A stretch of DNA of 64,000 bases from Deinococcus aquatilis DSM 23025 (GCF_000378445.1 NZ_KB899697.1:112451-176450), one strand, 5' to 3'. Shown: positions 19,000-32,179, counted from the stretch's first letter. Numbers and translations: made by a program. Notes: generated from the sequence alone by a model not told the origin.

Positions 19000-19060
19000 G
19001 GGATTCCTTATCAGAGGTGGAAGTTGGTGCGGGAGCAGGTACGGTGTTACGCCTTCTGTG

Positions 19061-20071
19061 TTACGCCTTCTGCCGCCGCGCCAGCCAGATGAAAAACGGT
19101 GTGCCCAGCGCGGCGATCAGGAGGCCCACGGGCGTTTCGGCAGGTTTGTCGATCAGGCGGGCGGCAATGTCGGCCAGCACCACCAGCGACGCCCCCAACA
19201 GGGCGGTGAGGGGCAGGGTGAGGCGGTGATCGGTGCCCAGCAGCGTGCGGGTCAGGTGCGGCACGATCAGGCCCACATACCCGATGGGGCCGACGAGCGA
19301 CACAGCGCTGGCGGCCAGCAACACGCCCAACACGCTGACCAGCAGCAGATCGCGGCGGGTATTGACGCCGAGGCCCCGCGCCACGTCCTCGCCCAGCGCC
19401 AGCACATTGACGCGGCGGGCACTGAGCAGGGCCAGCAGCAGCGCGGCCACCACCCAGGGTGCCGCCTGCGCGACCTGTGCCCAGGTGCGGCCTGCCACGC
19501 TGCCCGACAGAGCAAATAGTGCGCCCTGTGCGCGTTCTTCAAACAGCAACTGAATGGCGCGGGTGAGGGCTGCACACAGGGCCGCCACCGCCACGCCCGA
19601 CAGCGCCAGCCGCACCGGAGTCAGGCCCACGCGGGAAGCGAAGGCCAGGGTCATTCCAGCCGCTGCCAGCCCGCCTGCAAAAGCCAGAGGCACGCCCCAT
19701 ACGCCTAGATTGGGCAGAAATACAATACCGATCAGCATGGCGAGGGCCGCGCCCGCCTCGACCCCCAGAATGCCGGGGTCGGCCAGCGGATTGCGGGTCA
19801 CGCCTTGCAGCAGCGCTCCACTGACCGCCAGGCCCGCGCCTGCCAACATCGCGGCCACCGTGCGCGGAAACCGCAGGCTCCAGACGACCAGACTGTCGGT
19901 GGAATCGTCGGGACGCAGCAGCAGGACCAGCGCCTTGCCAGGATTCAGATTCAGTGCCCCGTAAGCCAGCGAAGCCGTGACCGCACCCGCCAGCAGAACC
20001 ACGGCCAGCACGTACCACACAAACAGGGGCAGCACTCGGGCAGGGTGAGACACACGGGGCAGGGCGGTCAA
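19061..20071 (-). CDS. FecCD-family iron-siderophore permease (first copy)
   Basis: 336 residues, about nine membrane helices. Motifs VSGALLQGVTRNPLADPGILGVE and GYVGLIVPHLTR mark the family. It starts with TTG, whose TGA overlaps the stop of the upstream gene (TTGA), with GAGG 6 nt before, so it depends on coupled translation. Confidence 0.92.
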   Translation of the reverse strand: MTALPRVSHPARVLPLFVWYVLAVVLLAGAVTASLAYGALNLNPGKALVLLLRPDDSTDSLVVWSLRFPRTVAAMLAGAGLAVSGALLQGVTRNPLADPGILGVEAGAALAMLIGIVFLPNLGVWGVPLAFAGGLAAAGMTLAFASRVGLTPVRLALSGVAVAALCAALTRAIQLLFEERAQGALFALSGSVAGRTWAQVAQAAPWVVAALLLALLSARRVNVLALGEDVARGLGVNTRRDLLLVSVLGVLLAASAVSLVGPIGYVGLIVPHLTRTLLGTDHRLTLPLTALLGASLVVLADIAARLIDKPAETPVGLLIAALGTPFFIWLARRQKA

Positions 20072-21045
20072 ACCGGAGCCTCTTCAAAGGTCACGGCGTA
20101 TTGCGGCGCGGGATTGGTGGCAGGTTTATGGCTGCTGCCCCGCACCTCCAGCGTGTGTGTGACCTGAATGTGTGCGGTCAGTCGCGCAGGAAACCCGTCT
20201 GGTTGAATAAATTCCAGCCGGACGGTGGCATGGTCTGCCTCTGCCTGCCCCTCTACCTGCACCGTGGTCAGGGTTTTGGGAGCGTCCAACCACCACCAGC
20301 CCAGGCGGGCAAAAGCGTGGGCCTCCGCGACCTGCGCCCAGCGGTCAAAGGCCGAGCTGCCGCGCAACCGGGCAGACAGGGCCAGATGGTCGCCTGTGCG
20401 GGCCATCAACTGAGTGGTCAGCTCGGGGGTCATGTGCGCCCAGGTGCGGCCTGCGGGCAATTCTTGCAGGGTGGGGGCAAAGCGGTGGCCGCCAAAGTGA
20501 GACGTGCGCCAGACCCGCTCGGTGTTGTCAGCCTGCTCCGCCAGCGCCGCCTGAAGCGGAATGCCGAACTTGCCGCACGCCGCGTCTACCCGGCCATGCG
20601 TGCAGACGTGCCAGTCTCGGCCCAAAGGCGTGGGGATCTGTCCATCTTCCAGGGCAGAATCATCCGTTCCTAGCAGTGCCGCCTCCATCAGACGCCACAA
20701 TCCAGTATCGTTCAGATGGTAATCACGGCGGTCATATTCCGAAAAAGCGCCTGCTGGACGGGTATACAGCCGCACGCGGAACAGATCGTCAGGCAGAGGC
20801 TCTTCCTGTGGTGCAAACATCAGCAGGCCGTAGCCCAGCCCCGTCGCCTGAACCTGCTCGCCCAACCTGCCAAATACTTCGCGCCGTTGCTGGCTCCAGG
20901 TGGAGGGATCGCGCATGGCTTCCCAGCGGCGCGGCGTGACTTCCAGAGAAAAACAGGTATCCCAACGGTGCGCTGTGCCGTGAGGCGTGCCGCCCGATTC
21001 ACCCTTGCCATCAGAGCAGAGGACGAGGGCTGAAGCAGCAGTCAT
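20068..21045 (-). CDS. Sucrase/ferredoxin-like protein, putative iron-release partner
   Basis: 325 residues of the sucrase/ferredoxin-like (thioredoxin-fold 2Fe-2S) family. The marker motifs HVCTHGRVDAACGKFG and SHFGGHRFAP are present; the two cysteines in the first, with one near the N-terminus (ALVLCSDG), probably hold an iron-sulfur cluster. In this family some members act with siderophore systems. Being first in a siderophore uptake operon suggests a role in reductive release of iron from the imported complex (inference). ATG at 21045. Confidence 0.82.
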   Translation of the reverse strand: MTAASALVLCSDGKGESGGTPHGTAHRWDTCFSLEVTPRRWEAMRDPSTWSQQRREVFGRLGEQVQATGLGYGLLMFAPQEEPLPDDLFRVRLYTRPAGAFSEYDRRDYHLNDTGLWRLMEAALLGTDDSALEDGQIPTPLGRDWHVCTHGRVDAACGKFGIPLQAALAEQADNTERVWRTSHFGGHRFAPTLQELPAGRTWAHMTPELTTQLMARTGDHLALSARLRGSSAFDRWAQVAEAHAFARLGWWWLDAPKTLTTVQVEGQAEADHATVRLEFIQPDGFPARLTAHIQVTHTLEVRGSSHKPATNPAPQYAVTFEEAPV

Positions 21046-21203
21046 AGAGCGCCTGCCAGACAGACAGGTACGGAAAGCAAGAGCGTGGGCCGGGGCAGCC
21101 AAGCGGTCAGGTCAGATGAATCAGGGGGTGAGACGAAGCGGCGCATAATGACCTCTGGCTTAAGTAGAGTATTCCGACTGAAAGAGTCGGGATTATTCAC
21201 TCA

Positions 21204-21232
21204 AGGTAAGGGCCGGGAGCGTGAGCTGTCAA
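21204..21232 (-). promoter_or_regulatory. Predicted promoter of the iron uptake operon
   Basis: On the minus strand TTGACA (21232-21227), 17-bp spacer, TTACCT (21209-21204). The leader of about 150 nt to the ATG at 21045 holds a small hairpin, CCGACT/AGTCGG (21174-21190). I did not find a convincing Fur or DtxR box. Confidence 0.5.
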
Positions 21233-21290
21233 GGACAGGCCGACCTGGGCAGCAAAGAATCCAGAGGTACAGCCGTGGTTTCCGGGTCAC

Positions 21291-22538
21291 TCAGAAGGTG
21301 ACCGGAAGCGCCTCCAGCCCACGCACGATGAAGCTCCTGCGCCACTGAACTTCAGTCGGCGGGGCAGCCAAACGCAGATTCGGCGCACGCCTCAGCAGCG
21401 TTCCTATGGCTATCTGGGCCTCCAGGCGGGCCAGGGGCGCACCCAGGCAATAATGCATCCCCTGACCGAACGACAGATGCCTGTTGGACTGGCGGGCCAC
21501 ATCCAGCCTGTCGGGATTCTCGAACACGGCAGAGTCCCGGTTGGCCGAGCCGATGACGGCCAGTATCAGTTCACCCCTGGGAATGCGCGTACCTGCGATA
21601 GTCATGTCCTGCACGGCGTATCGTTCGGTGGCTGTTTCGGCAGGCACCACGTAGCGGGCCAGCTCTTCTACCCCAGACTTGATCAGGCCGGGGTCCCCTC
21701 TCAGGCGGGCCTGTTGATCAGGATGGCGCAGCAATTCGAATACGCCGCTGCCGATCAGGTTCACGGTGGTTTCGTGTCCGGCACTCAACAGCAAGAACAC
21801 CATTGCCAGAATCTCATCGTCGGTCAGGTGATCGTTGCTGTCTTGCGCCTGCACCAGCGCCGAAATCAGGTCGTCTTGGGGCAGCCCCCGGCGCTTTCTG
21901 ATCAACCCGCGCAGATACCTCATCAGGGACAGCAGCGGCGGAATCAGGAACGGATTGGGGCTGCCACCAACTGCCACGAAGGCCTTCATTCCCCGGTTGA
22001 ATCTGGAATTGTCCTGTTCGGGTACGCCCAGGATTCGGCCAATAATGGTCAGGGGGACAGGCAGGGCGAAATCAGCCACCAGATCCATGCGGCCCGTATG
22101 CTCTGCCTGATCCAACAGGGCGTCCGTCACGCTCTGGGTCATCCCGCGCATCTCCTCCACCCTGCGCGGCGTGAACGCCTGATGCACCAGCCTCTTCAGG
22201 CGGTCATGGTCGGCTCCGTCCAGACTGAGCAGATTGCGTTGCAGCGCCCCGAAGATCGGCGGCAGCCTGGGCGCACGCCTCAATTGTTCGGGCGACATGG
22301 CTTCATGTCTGTTCTTGACAAAATGCACATCGTCTTTCAGCACGGCCAGCACGTCTGCATGGCGTGTGACCAACCAGGCACGCTGCCGCCCGCGCAACTT
22401 CAGCGTGACCGGAAATACGGGCGCTTCTGCACGGAGGCGGCCATAGAAGGGAAACGGATCGGCCTTGAAGGCCGGGTCGGTGATATTCAGATCCGTCAGG
22501 GAAGCCAGTGGCGCGGTCAGAAGATCGGCGGAATTCAT
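21291..22538 (-). CDS. Cytochrome P450
   Basis: 415 residues, soluble bacterial class. I-helix AGHETT (253-258), ExxR (E292-R295) and heme-ligand loop FGQGMHYCLG (357-366, Cys364) are all intact. It would hydroxylate an unknown hydrophobic substrate; no ferredoxin or reductase gene is nearby. The ATG overlaps the TetR stop (ATGA), so the two form one transcript and the TetR protein likely senses the P450 substrate or product. Confidence 0.92.
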   Translation of the reverse strand: MNSADLLTAPLASLTDLNITDPAFKADPFPFYGRLRAEAPVFPVTLKLRGRQRAWLVTRHADVLAVLKDDVHFVKNRHEAMSPEQLRRAPRLPPIFGALQRNLLSLDGADHDRLKRLVHQAFTPRRVEEMRGMTQSVTDALLDQAEHTGRMDLVADFALPVPLTIIGRILGVPEQDNSRFNRGMKAFVAVGGSPNPFLIPPLLSLMRYLRGLIRKRRGLPQDDLISALVQAQDSNDHLTDDEILAMVFLLLSAGHETTVNLIGSGVFELLRHPDQQARLRGDPGLIKSGVEELARYVVPAETATERYAVQDMTIAGTRIPRGELILAVIGSANRDSAVFENPDRLDVARQSNRHLSFGQGMHYCLGAPLARLEAQIAIGTLLRRAPNLRLAAPPTEVQWRRSFIVRGLEALPVTF

Positions 22539-23161
22539 GCCTGCGGCCCAAACCCTTCCAGCAATCCGCCCAGCAGCAGATCGGCCAGCAGTTCTGGCAA
22601 TTCGGCCCAGCTCGCCTCCAGCGTTTCGTCGCCCAGGACGCGCTGAAGGAGTAGCCCCAGAATCAGGCTGGACAGCAGGCGGACCCGCAGCTTCAGGCGC
22701 GACCCGGAGTCTCCATTCTGTGTCGCCCAGCGCCCAAAGGCCGCCTCGCCGCCTATCAGCATCGGCTCCAGCACCTGCGCCGAAAAGCGCCCGCGCAGCT
22801 CCGGATTGACCATCATTTCGGACACGATGACCCGGAACCACTCGAAGTTGTCGGCCCCGAAAGCTCGCAGCGGATGGGCAAGGTATGCGGCGATGAATTC
22901 GCGCTGGCTCAGGCCCGCAAGGCTGGCCGGGTCGATGTTCTGCCGTGCCCGCGTACTCATGAGTTCAAAGAGGCCCAGCAGCAGCGCAGGCTTGTTTTCA
23001 AAATAGTTGTAGATGGTGCCGTCGGCCACACCCGCCGCCCGCGCCACATCCCGAATTGTGGCCGGATGAAACCCCTTTTCGGCGAAGACGGTAGCAGCAG
23101 CCTCCAGAATCTGCGTGCGTCTTGCGGCAGCCAACTGCTCCTGCACAGCATCCTTGACCAT
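22535..23161 (-). CDS. TetR-family repressor of the P450 gene
   Basis: 208 residues. N-terminal TetR helix-turn-helix (RRTQILEAAATVFAEKGF, then IRDVARAAGVADGTIYNYF, residues about 14-55) and an all-helical ligand domain. A full GGAGGT ribosome-binding site lies 5 nt before the ATG. Two near-palindromes at 23174-23207 just upstream are the obvious operators. Confidence 0.9.
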   Translation of the reverse strand: MVKDAVQEQLAAARRTQILEAAATVFAEKGFHPATIRDVARAAGVADGTIYNYFENKPALLLGLFELMSTRARQNIDPASLAGLSQREFIAAYLAHPLRAFGADNFEWFRVIVSEMMVNPELRGRFSAQVLEPMLIGGEAAFGRWATQNGDSGSRLKLRVRLLSSLILGLLLQRVLGDETLEASWAELPELLADLLLGGLLEGFGPQA

Positions 23162-23173
23162 ATTAGACCTCCT

Positions 23174-23207
23174 TGAATCATCATTCAGTTGAATGAATGC
23201 TCATTCA
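23174..23207 (-). promoter_or_regulatory. Double palindromic operator upstream of the TetR-P450 pair
   Basis: TGAATGA (23190-23196) and TCATTCA (23201-23207) form a perfect 18-bp inverted repeat with a 4-bp centre. A second, partial one, TGAAT...ATTCA, occupies 23174-23187. Spacing of the centres is about 18 bp, suitable for two dimers. Confidence 0.65.
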
Positions 23208-23332
23208 GATTTTGAGCCAACATGCCAAGGGAAGTCAAGAGGGCAGGTGGGAGAATGGCCCCGGACTCGCTCCTTACACCGAAGACAGGAGACGGTGCTT
23301 TGGATCAGGTTGCCATTCTTTCCTCAGACCTT

Positions 23333-24613
<1,281 letters not shown>

Positions 24614-24664
24614 GAAAAACCTCGGTGGGCCAGCAGAGAAAAGTGAGACGAACAGGAGACCAGA

Positions 24665-26042
<1,378 letters not shown>

Positions 26043-26047
<5 letters not shown>

Positions 26048-26091
26048 TTGGCGACCCTCATTTGGAAGCACTCATTTGACAGTCCTCATTT
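26043..26091 (-). repeat. Four direct repeats, 14-bp period, at a stop/start junction
   Basis: CTCATTT occurs at 26043, 26057, 26071 and 26085, exactly 14 bp apart; on the coding strand each reads AAATGAG. The first one contains the livF stop (TGA) and the last one the ATG of the FAD oxidase gene. The seven bases between cores are not conserved. Confidence 0.85.
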
Positions 26092-26820
26092 AGCGGCCCC
26101 CAGATAGCTGGCGACCACTGCCGGATCGTGGGCAAGGTCAGCGGCAGGGCCACTGAGGCGCACCTGCCCGCCTTCCAGCACATAGCCAAAATCGCTGATG
26201 GCCAGGGCGGCGCGGGCGTTCTGTTCGACCAGCAGGACCGTGACCCCGGTATCCCGCAACTCGGCCACGATCCGCAAAATTTCGCGCACGATCAGGGGTG
26301 CGAGGCCGAGGCTGGGTTCGTCCAGCAGCAGCAATTTGGGGCGGGCCATCAGAGCGCGGCCAATGGCGAGCATCTGCTGTTCGCCGCCCGACAGCGTTCC
26401 GGCCAACTGCTTGCGGCGTTCTTCCAGTCGCGGAAAACGGGTGAAGACGCCGCCCAGATCGCCCGCGCCTTCGCGTCTGCGGGTATACGCTCCCAGCCGC
26501 AGATTGTCCTCGACGGTCATGGAGGAAAACAGTTCGCGGCGCTCGGGCACCAGCGTCATGCCTGCGGCCACCCGCGATTCCAGCGGCGTGTGGGCCAGCG
26601 GGCGGCCCGCATATTCCACCCGGCCCCGCGAAGGCAGCGCCCCTATAATTGCGCCCATCAGGGTGCTTTTGCCCGCGCCGTTGGCCCCGATCACGCTGAC
26701 GATCTGGCCCGCGCCCACGCTCAGGCTCACGCCCTGTACCGCCTCCACGCGCCCATAACTGACGTGCAGATCATCCACCTTCAGCAAAGGTGCGGGAAGC
26801 AAAGGAGAGGTGGAGGTCAT
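26086..26820 (-). CDS. livF: Branched-chain-type ABC transporter ATP-binding protein LivF
   Basis: 244 residues. Walker [10 protein letters not shown], signature [16 protein letters not shown] and Walker [14 protein letters not shown] are those of LivF. It overlaps the livMG stop by 4 bp. Partner of the LivG half of the fused upstream protein. Given the operon, the imported solute is more likely phenylacetate or a related acid than a branched-chain amino acid (inference). Confidence 0.92.
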   Translation of the reverse strand: MTSTSPLLPAPLLKVDDLHVSYGRVEAVQGVSLSVGAGQIVSVIGANGAGKSTLMGAIIGALPSRGRVEYAGRPLAHTPLESRVAAGMTLVPERRELFSSMTVEDNLRLGAYTRRREGAGDLGGVFTRFPRLEERRKQLAGTLSGGEQQMLAIGRALMARPKLLLLDEPSLGLAPLIVREILRIVAELRDTGVTVLLVEQNARAALAISDFGYVLEGGQVRLSGPAADLAHDPAVVASYLGAAK

Positions 26821-28592
26821 GCGGCTCCTTCTTCGATGTCTACGCCCAGATAGGCCTCGCGCACAGCGGGATTGTCGCGCACCTGCTGCGGGTTGCCCTG
26901 CGCCAATTCCTGCCCGCCGTTCATGACGACCAGACGGTCCACCAGATTCATCACCAGATCCATGTCATGCTCCACGATCAGCACTGTGACGCCCTCGTCT
27001 CGCAGGCGGCGCAGCAGGGCCGAGAGTTCTCCCTTTTCGCCGTAGCGCAGGCCCGCAGCGGGTTCGTCCAGCAGCAGGAAGGCGGGGTCGGCGGTGAGGG
27101 CGCGGGCGATTTCGAGGAGGCGTTGCTGACCCAGCGCCAGATTTCCGGCCTGATCGAAGGCCCGGTCACGCAGGCCCACACGCTCCAGTTGGGCCAACGC
27201 CGCGCCCTGCAAGGCCGCCTCCTCGCGCCGCTCCAGATGCAGCAGACTGGCAATCATGCCCGCTTTGCCGCGTGCGTAGCCGCCCATCATGGTGTTTTCC
27301 AGCAGGCTGAGTTCTGGAAACAGGCGCACATGCTGGAACGTTCGCGCCACGCCGAGGCGGTGAATGGTGCGGGCGGGCAGGCGAGTGGCGTCGCGGCCAA
27401 GCAGGGTCACGCTGCCGCGAGTGGCCGGATTCACGCCCGTGATCAGGTTGAACATGGTGCTTTTGCCCGCTCCGTTGGGGCCGATCAGGCCCACGATCTC
27501 GCCCGCCTTGACATCAAAACTCACTTCTGAGACGGCTCTCAGGCCGCCGAACTGCTTGACGGCGTTCTGGACGTTCAGAATAAAGCTACCGGGTACGGGG
27601 TCGGGTCGGTGCGGGAAGGTGATGGCCCGCGCCAGCAAACGCGGTGTGCCCGCCGGAACCCAGCGTTCGGCCAGCGGCCACAGCCCCCGCCGCGCAAACT
27701 GCAACACCAGAATGATGATGATGCCCAGCACGATCACCTCGTAATTGCCGCCTGTGCCCAGCAGGGTGGGCAACACGTTTTGCAGCACTTCCCGGAGCGC
27801 CGTGATCAGGATGGCCCCTGCCACACCGCCCCACACGTACCCCGCGCCGCCCAGCACGGCCATGAACAGGTATTCGATGCCCACATTCAGCCCAAAGGGA
27901 GTGGGGTTGACGAACCGCTGCTGATGCGCGTACAGCCAGCCAGCCGCCGAAGCGAAGACCGCGCTGAGCACGAACACCTGCACCCGCAGCGAAAAGGTAT
28001 TGGCCCCGAACGCCTCCGCGACCACCGTGCCGGAACGCAAGGCACGCATGGCCCGCCCGACGCGGCTGGACAGCAAAAATTGTGCGGCCATGATGCCCAG
28101 CGCCAGAAAGACGAGGGCAAGGTAAGCGAAGCGCCGGGGGTCGGTCAGGTCAAGGCCGAAGATGCTGACGGGCGGAATGCCACGCAACCCGGTAAAGCCG
28201 CCCAGCGCGGGCGAATTGCCGAACACGTAATACAGGCTGATGCCCCAGGCAATCGTTGCCAGCGGCAGATAATGCCCCTGCATCCGCAGGGTTGCCAGCC
28301 CCAGCAGCGCCGCCACACCCGCCGTCACGATCATCCCGGCGGGCAGGGTCAGCCACGGATTCCAGCCGTAAGCCGTGGTGAGCAGGGCCGTGGTGTACGC
28401 GCCCACGCCCATGAACGCGGCCTGGCCGAAACTGGTGAGGCCCGCCACACCCGTCAGCAGCACGAGGCCCACCACAGTCAGAGCAGCAATGGCGACGTTG
28501 GTCAGCAGCGTGACCTGAAACACGGGCAGCACGGCGGGCAACACAAGGGCGATCAGGGCGGCCACGAGGGCGAGGATCAGGCGGGGAGTCAT
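26817..28592 (-). CDS. livMG: Fused LivM permease - LivG ATPase of a branched-chain-type ABC transporter
   Basis: 591 residues. Residues 1-about 310 are a LivM permease ([21 protein letters not shown] start, about ten helices). Residues about 336-591 are a LivG ATPase with Walker [10 protein letters not shown] (371-379), signature [15 protein letters not shown] and Walker [12 protein letters not shown]. No stop or frameshift separates them, so permease and nucleotide-binding domain are one chain. ATG at 28592 chosen because AGGAG lies 7 nt upstream. Confidence 0.92.
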   Translation of the reverse strand: MTPRLILALVAALIALVLPAVLPVFQVTLLTNVAIAALTVVGLVLLTGVAGLTSFGQAAFMGVGAYTTALLTTAYGWNPWLTLPAGMIVTAGVAALLGLATLRMQGHYLPLATIAWGISLYYVFGNSPALGGFTGLRGIPPVSIFGLDLTDPRRFAYLALVFLALGIMAAQFLLSSRVGRAMRALRSGTVVAEAFGANTFSLRVQVFVLSAVFASAAGWLYAHQQRFVNPTPFGLNVGIEYLFMAVLGGAGYVWGGVAGAILITALREVLQNVLPTLLGTGGNYEVIVLGIIIILVLQFARRGLWPLAERWVPAGTPRLLARAITFPHRPDPVPGSFILNVQNAVKQFGGLRAVSEVSFDVKAGEIVGLIGPNGAGKSTMFNLITGVNPATRGSVTLLGRDATRLPARTIHRLGVARTFQHVRLFPELSLLENTMMGGYARGKAGMIASLLHLERREEAALQGAALAQLERVGLRDRAFDQAGNLALGQQRLLEIARALTADPAFLLLDEPAAGLRYGEKGELSALLRRLRDEGVTVLIVEHDMDLVMNLVDRLVVMNGGQELAQGNPQQVRDNPAVREAYLGVDIEEGAA

Positions 28593-28671
28593 CGGGAAGC
28601 TCCTGTGGCCGATGCTTCTGGCTGGATTCCCCACGCACTCTGCACAGTTCTCAACCTCAATAAAAACGGGA

Positions 28672-29754
<1,083 letters not shown>

Positions 29755-29818
29755 ATAGGGGAAGGGCTACGGGCGAGAGCGTTCATAGCTCAAGGCCCAT
29801 AGCCCATAGCCCACAACG

Positions 29819-30970
29819 TTACTTGATCAGTTTCCAGGTGTTGCCCACGACCTGCACCATCACGCGGCTGCGAGCATCGAGGCCGAGGTGGTCGGTGGCA
29901 CTGAGATTAAAGATGCCGTGTGCGCCGATGATGTTGCGCGTGCCTTGCAGGGCGTCGCGCAGGGCTTCACGGAATTCGGCAGTGCCGGGCTTGGCTTTTT
30001 TGAGGGCCACCGGAATGGCTTTTTGCATCAGCAGGCCCGCGTCCCACATGTGCGCTCCGAAGGTACTCACGCTGTCTTTGCCGTATTTGCCTTCATACAG
30101 GTTGACGTAGGCCAGCCCAACCTTCTTCATGGGGTTGGAATCAGGCAACTGGTCGGCCACCAGTACGGGGCCAGCGGGCAGGATCGCGCCTTCCACGTCT
30201 TTGCCGCCCACACGCAGGAAATCTGCATTGGCGACGCCGTGCGTCTGGTAAATCTTGCCGCCGTATCCACGGTCATTCAGGGTTTTCTGCGGCAATACGG
30301 CAGGCACGCCCGAAGCGCCGATCAGCACGGCGTCGGGCTTGGCGGCCAGCACTTTCAGCACCTGCCCGGTCACGCTGGTATCGGTGCGGGCGTAGCGTTC
30401 GGTGGCGACCACGCGGATGCCGCGTGCGGCGGCGTTCTTCTGGAGTTCAGCCAGCCAGCCCTCGCCGTAGGCATCGTTGAAGCCGATGTAGCCCACGGTT
30501 TTGACCTTATTTTGCTGCATGTGCTGCACGATCGCCGCTGCCATCAGCGCGTCGGTCTGGGGTGTCTTGAAGACCCATGAGCGGCGGGCGTCTACTGGCT
30601 TGATGATGCCCTCGGAGGCAGCCAGCGAGATCATGGGGGTCTTGCTTTCGGCGGCCACATCGATCATGGCGAGGCTGGCGGGCGTGGTCGTGGTGCCGAT
30701 AATCAGATCGACCTTGTTTTCCTGAATCAGCTTGCGGGCGTTGGTCACAGCGGTGGTGGTATCGCTGGCATCGTCCAGAATGGTGTAGATGACCTTCTGT
30801 CCACCAATTGTTTGTGGCAACAGAGCCACCGTGTTCCGTTCGGGAATGCCGAGGCTGGCGGCGGGGCCAGTGGACGAGACGATCACGCCCACGCGCACAT
30901 CGGCCAGGGCCAACGAGGACACGGCAAGCAGGGCGGTCAGGGTCAGACGGAAATGATTGGAACGCTTCAT
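29819..30970 (-). CDS. livJ: Branched-chain-type ABC transporter substrate-binding protein
   Basis: 383 residues. Signal peptide (RLTLTALLAVSSLALA), then a Peripla_BP_6 domain (VRVGVIVSSTGPAASLGIPERNT). First gene of the livJ-H-MG-F-oxidase-paaK operon; GGAGG 7 nt before the ATG at 30970. The family binds leucine-type amino acids but also aromatic acids and urea; with paaK in the operon an aromatic acid is likely. A run of CCCATAG repeats lies between it and livH (29796-29813). Confidence 0.9.
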   Translation of the reverse strand: MKRSNHFRLTLTALLAVSSLALADVRVGVIVSSTGPAASLGIPERNTVALLPQTIGGQKVIYTILDDASDTTTAVTNARKLIQENKVDLIIGTTTTPASLAMIDVAAESKTPMISLAASEGIIKPVDARRSWVFKTPQTDALMAAAIVQHMQQNKVKTVGYIGFNDAYGEGWLAELQKNAAARGIRVVATERYARTDTSVTGQVLKVLAAKPDAVLIGASGVPAVLPQKTLNDRGYGGKIYQTHGVANADFLRVGGKDVEGAILPAGPVLVADQLPDSNPMKKVGLAYVNLYEGKYGKDSVSTFGAHMWDAGLLMQKAIPVALKKAKPGTAEFREALRDALQGTRNIIGAHGIFNLSATDHLGLDARSRVMVQVVGNTWKLIK

Positions 30971-31012
30971 GGGTGAACCTCCGTACACCGCCGAGCGTCA
31001 AACTGGGCGGAG

Positions 31013-31018
31013 ATCATA
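31013..31018 (-). promoter_or_regulatory. Candidate -10 of the livJ-paaK operon
   Basis: TATGAT on the minus strand with an upstream TTGC (extended -10 like); transcription would start about 36 nt before the livJ ATG. No good -35 was seen. Confidence 0.35.
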
Positions 31019-31057
31019 GCAACTTGGGTTAAGCGATGGTAGCAGAAAAAGCGGTCA

Positions 31058-31075
31058 GGCTAACAAGCGTTAGCC
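31058..31075. promoter_or_regulatory. 18-bp inverted repeat upstream of livJ, resembling a PaaR box
   Basis: GGCTAAC, AAGC, GTTAGCC: perfect 7-bp arms. The inner 14 bases (CTAACAAGCGTTAG) match, at all but one fixed position, the CNAACGNNCGTTNG site that I recall for the phenylacetate regulator PaaR of Thermus. It sits upstream of the operon that ends with paaK. Confidence 0.5.
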
Positions 31076-31143
31076 AACTTTGTGACCTGTCCCCTTTCCG
31101 GGGGCACTCTCTACAGACGCACGCGCTGAGAGCAACCGTTACC

Positions 31144-31178
31144 CCGCTGACGTTCAGCGGTGTGACAGGCTCTACAGT
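31144..31178 (+). promoter_or_regulatory. Palindrome plus leaderless -10 before the lipoprotein hydrolase gene
   Basis: CCGCTGA CGT TCAGCGG (31144-31160) is a perfect 17-bp inverted repeat lying over the expected -35. TACAGT (31173-31178) ends 7 nt before the ATG at 31186. Confidence 0.6.
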
Positions 31179-31185
31179 AAAGGCG

Positions 31186-32142
31186 ATGCCCTGGCCTCCG
31201 CTCCGCTTTCGCCCCATCCTCTCTGCTGCACTGCTGACCTGTACCGCTCTGCTGTCTGCCTGTGCGCCGCTGAGCTGGCGGCCCGGCAAATCGCCCGCGC
31301 TTGACCTGAACGCCGCCCCGCCCGACGTGGTGCTGCTGAGCGTCTCGGGACGCTGCGGCCCCCCCTGCGCCGCCCCGCGTGACGACTGGGATTCGCTGAC
31401 CCCACGGGGCACTGTAGACGCGGTGGCCGACGCTCTGGCCGCCACGGGCCTCAGCGTGCAGGTCGGCGGGTACGCCAGCAACGCCAACGAAACCTTCTTT
31501 TCCAAACAGGTGTTGGCTTTTCAACCCGGTTTTGGGGCGTTGGTGCGCGACCTGGACCGCATGAAATCCACCTGGCTGGCGGGGCCGAATCCGCCGCGCC
31601 TGGTGCTGCTGGGCCATTCTCAGGGCGTGATCTGGACCCATTACCTGACGCGCATCTACCCCGACGTGCCGTTTTCTCTGCTGATCGATCTGGACGGCAG
31701 TTGCACGTTCTGGGGAGCTGACCGCGCCACCGACCGTCCGCTGATCCCCCTGAACTATCCGGCCCCCGGCCAACCCAAACCCGCCCAGGCCTGCGACAAT
31801 CTGAGCACCCCAGCAGGCACCTTGCGCGGCAAGGATGTCGTGTGGCCCAACGTGGAGCGCAATCTGGAAGTGCAGAGCAAGCGCCTGCCTGCCCGCACCA
31901 GTCCAGCGGGTGGCCTGCCCGTCAACTACCTGTTCGACCTGACCCGCAACGCCCGCCCAGACGGAAGCCGCACGGGAATAGAGACATTCATATCGGTGCG
32001 CGAAGATCACAGCGCGGTGTCTCATCCAAACAGCGATGCCCTGCGCTGGGTGTCGGAACATGCGGCGCAACTGGCCCTGAGCTGGAAACTTCAGCGCTCA
32101 GACGAAGTGCAGACGGGAAATGCACCCACGGGCACGCCTTGA
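31186..32142 (+). CDS. Lipoprotein with alpha/beta-hydrolase features
   Basis: 318 residues. Signal peptide with lipobox LLSAC (lipidated Cys26), so it is anchored outside the cytoplasmic membrane. A nucleophile elbow GHSQG (Ser145) within RLVLLGHSQGVIW points to an alpha/beta hydrolase; possible acid in DLDGS and His in REDHSAVSHP near the end. Substrate unknown. The ATG at 31186 is fixed by the -10 TACAGT 7 nt before it, so the message is probably leaderless. Confidence 0.75.
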   Translation: MPWPPLRFRPILSAALLTCTALLSACAPLSWRPGKSPALDLNAAPPDVVLLSVSGRCGPPCAAPRDDWDSLTPRGTVDAVADALAATGLSVQVGGYASNANETFFSKQVLAFQPGFGALVRDLDRMKSTWLAGPNPPRLVLLGHSQGVIWTHYLTRIYPDVPFSLLIDLDGSCTFWGADRATDRPLIPLNYPAPGQPKPAQACDNLSTPAGTLRGKDVVWPNVERNLEVQSKRLPARTSPAGGLPVNYLFDLTRNARPDGSRTGIETFISVREDHSAVSHPNSDALRWVSEHAAQLALSWKLQRSDEVQTGNAPTGTP

Positions 32143-32153
32143 CCTAAACGGCA

Positions 32154-32179
32154 GGACCGAGTGACTGGACCGAGTGACT
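32154..32179. repeat. 13-bp tandem duplication
   Basis: GGACCGAGTGACT occurs twice without a gap between the convergent lipoprotein and PucR-type regulator genes. Confidence 0.7.

Noticed and set aside
21046..21290. Fur box before the iron operon
   Set aside because: AT-rich stretches near 21190 do not fit the 19-bp inverted repeat well.
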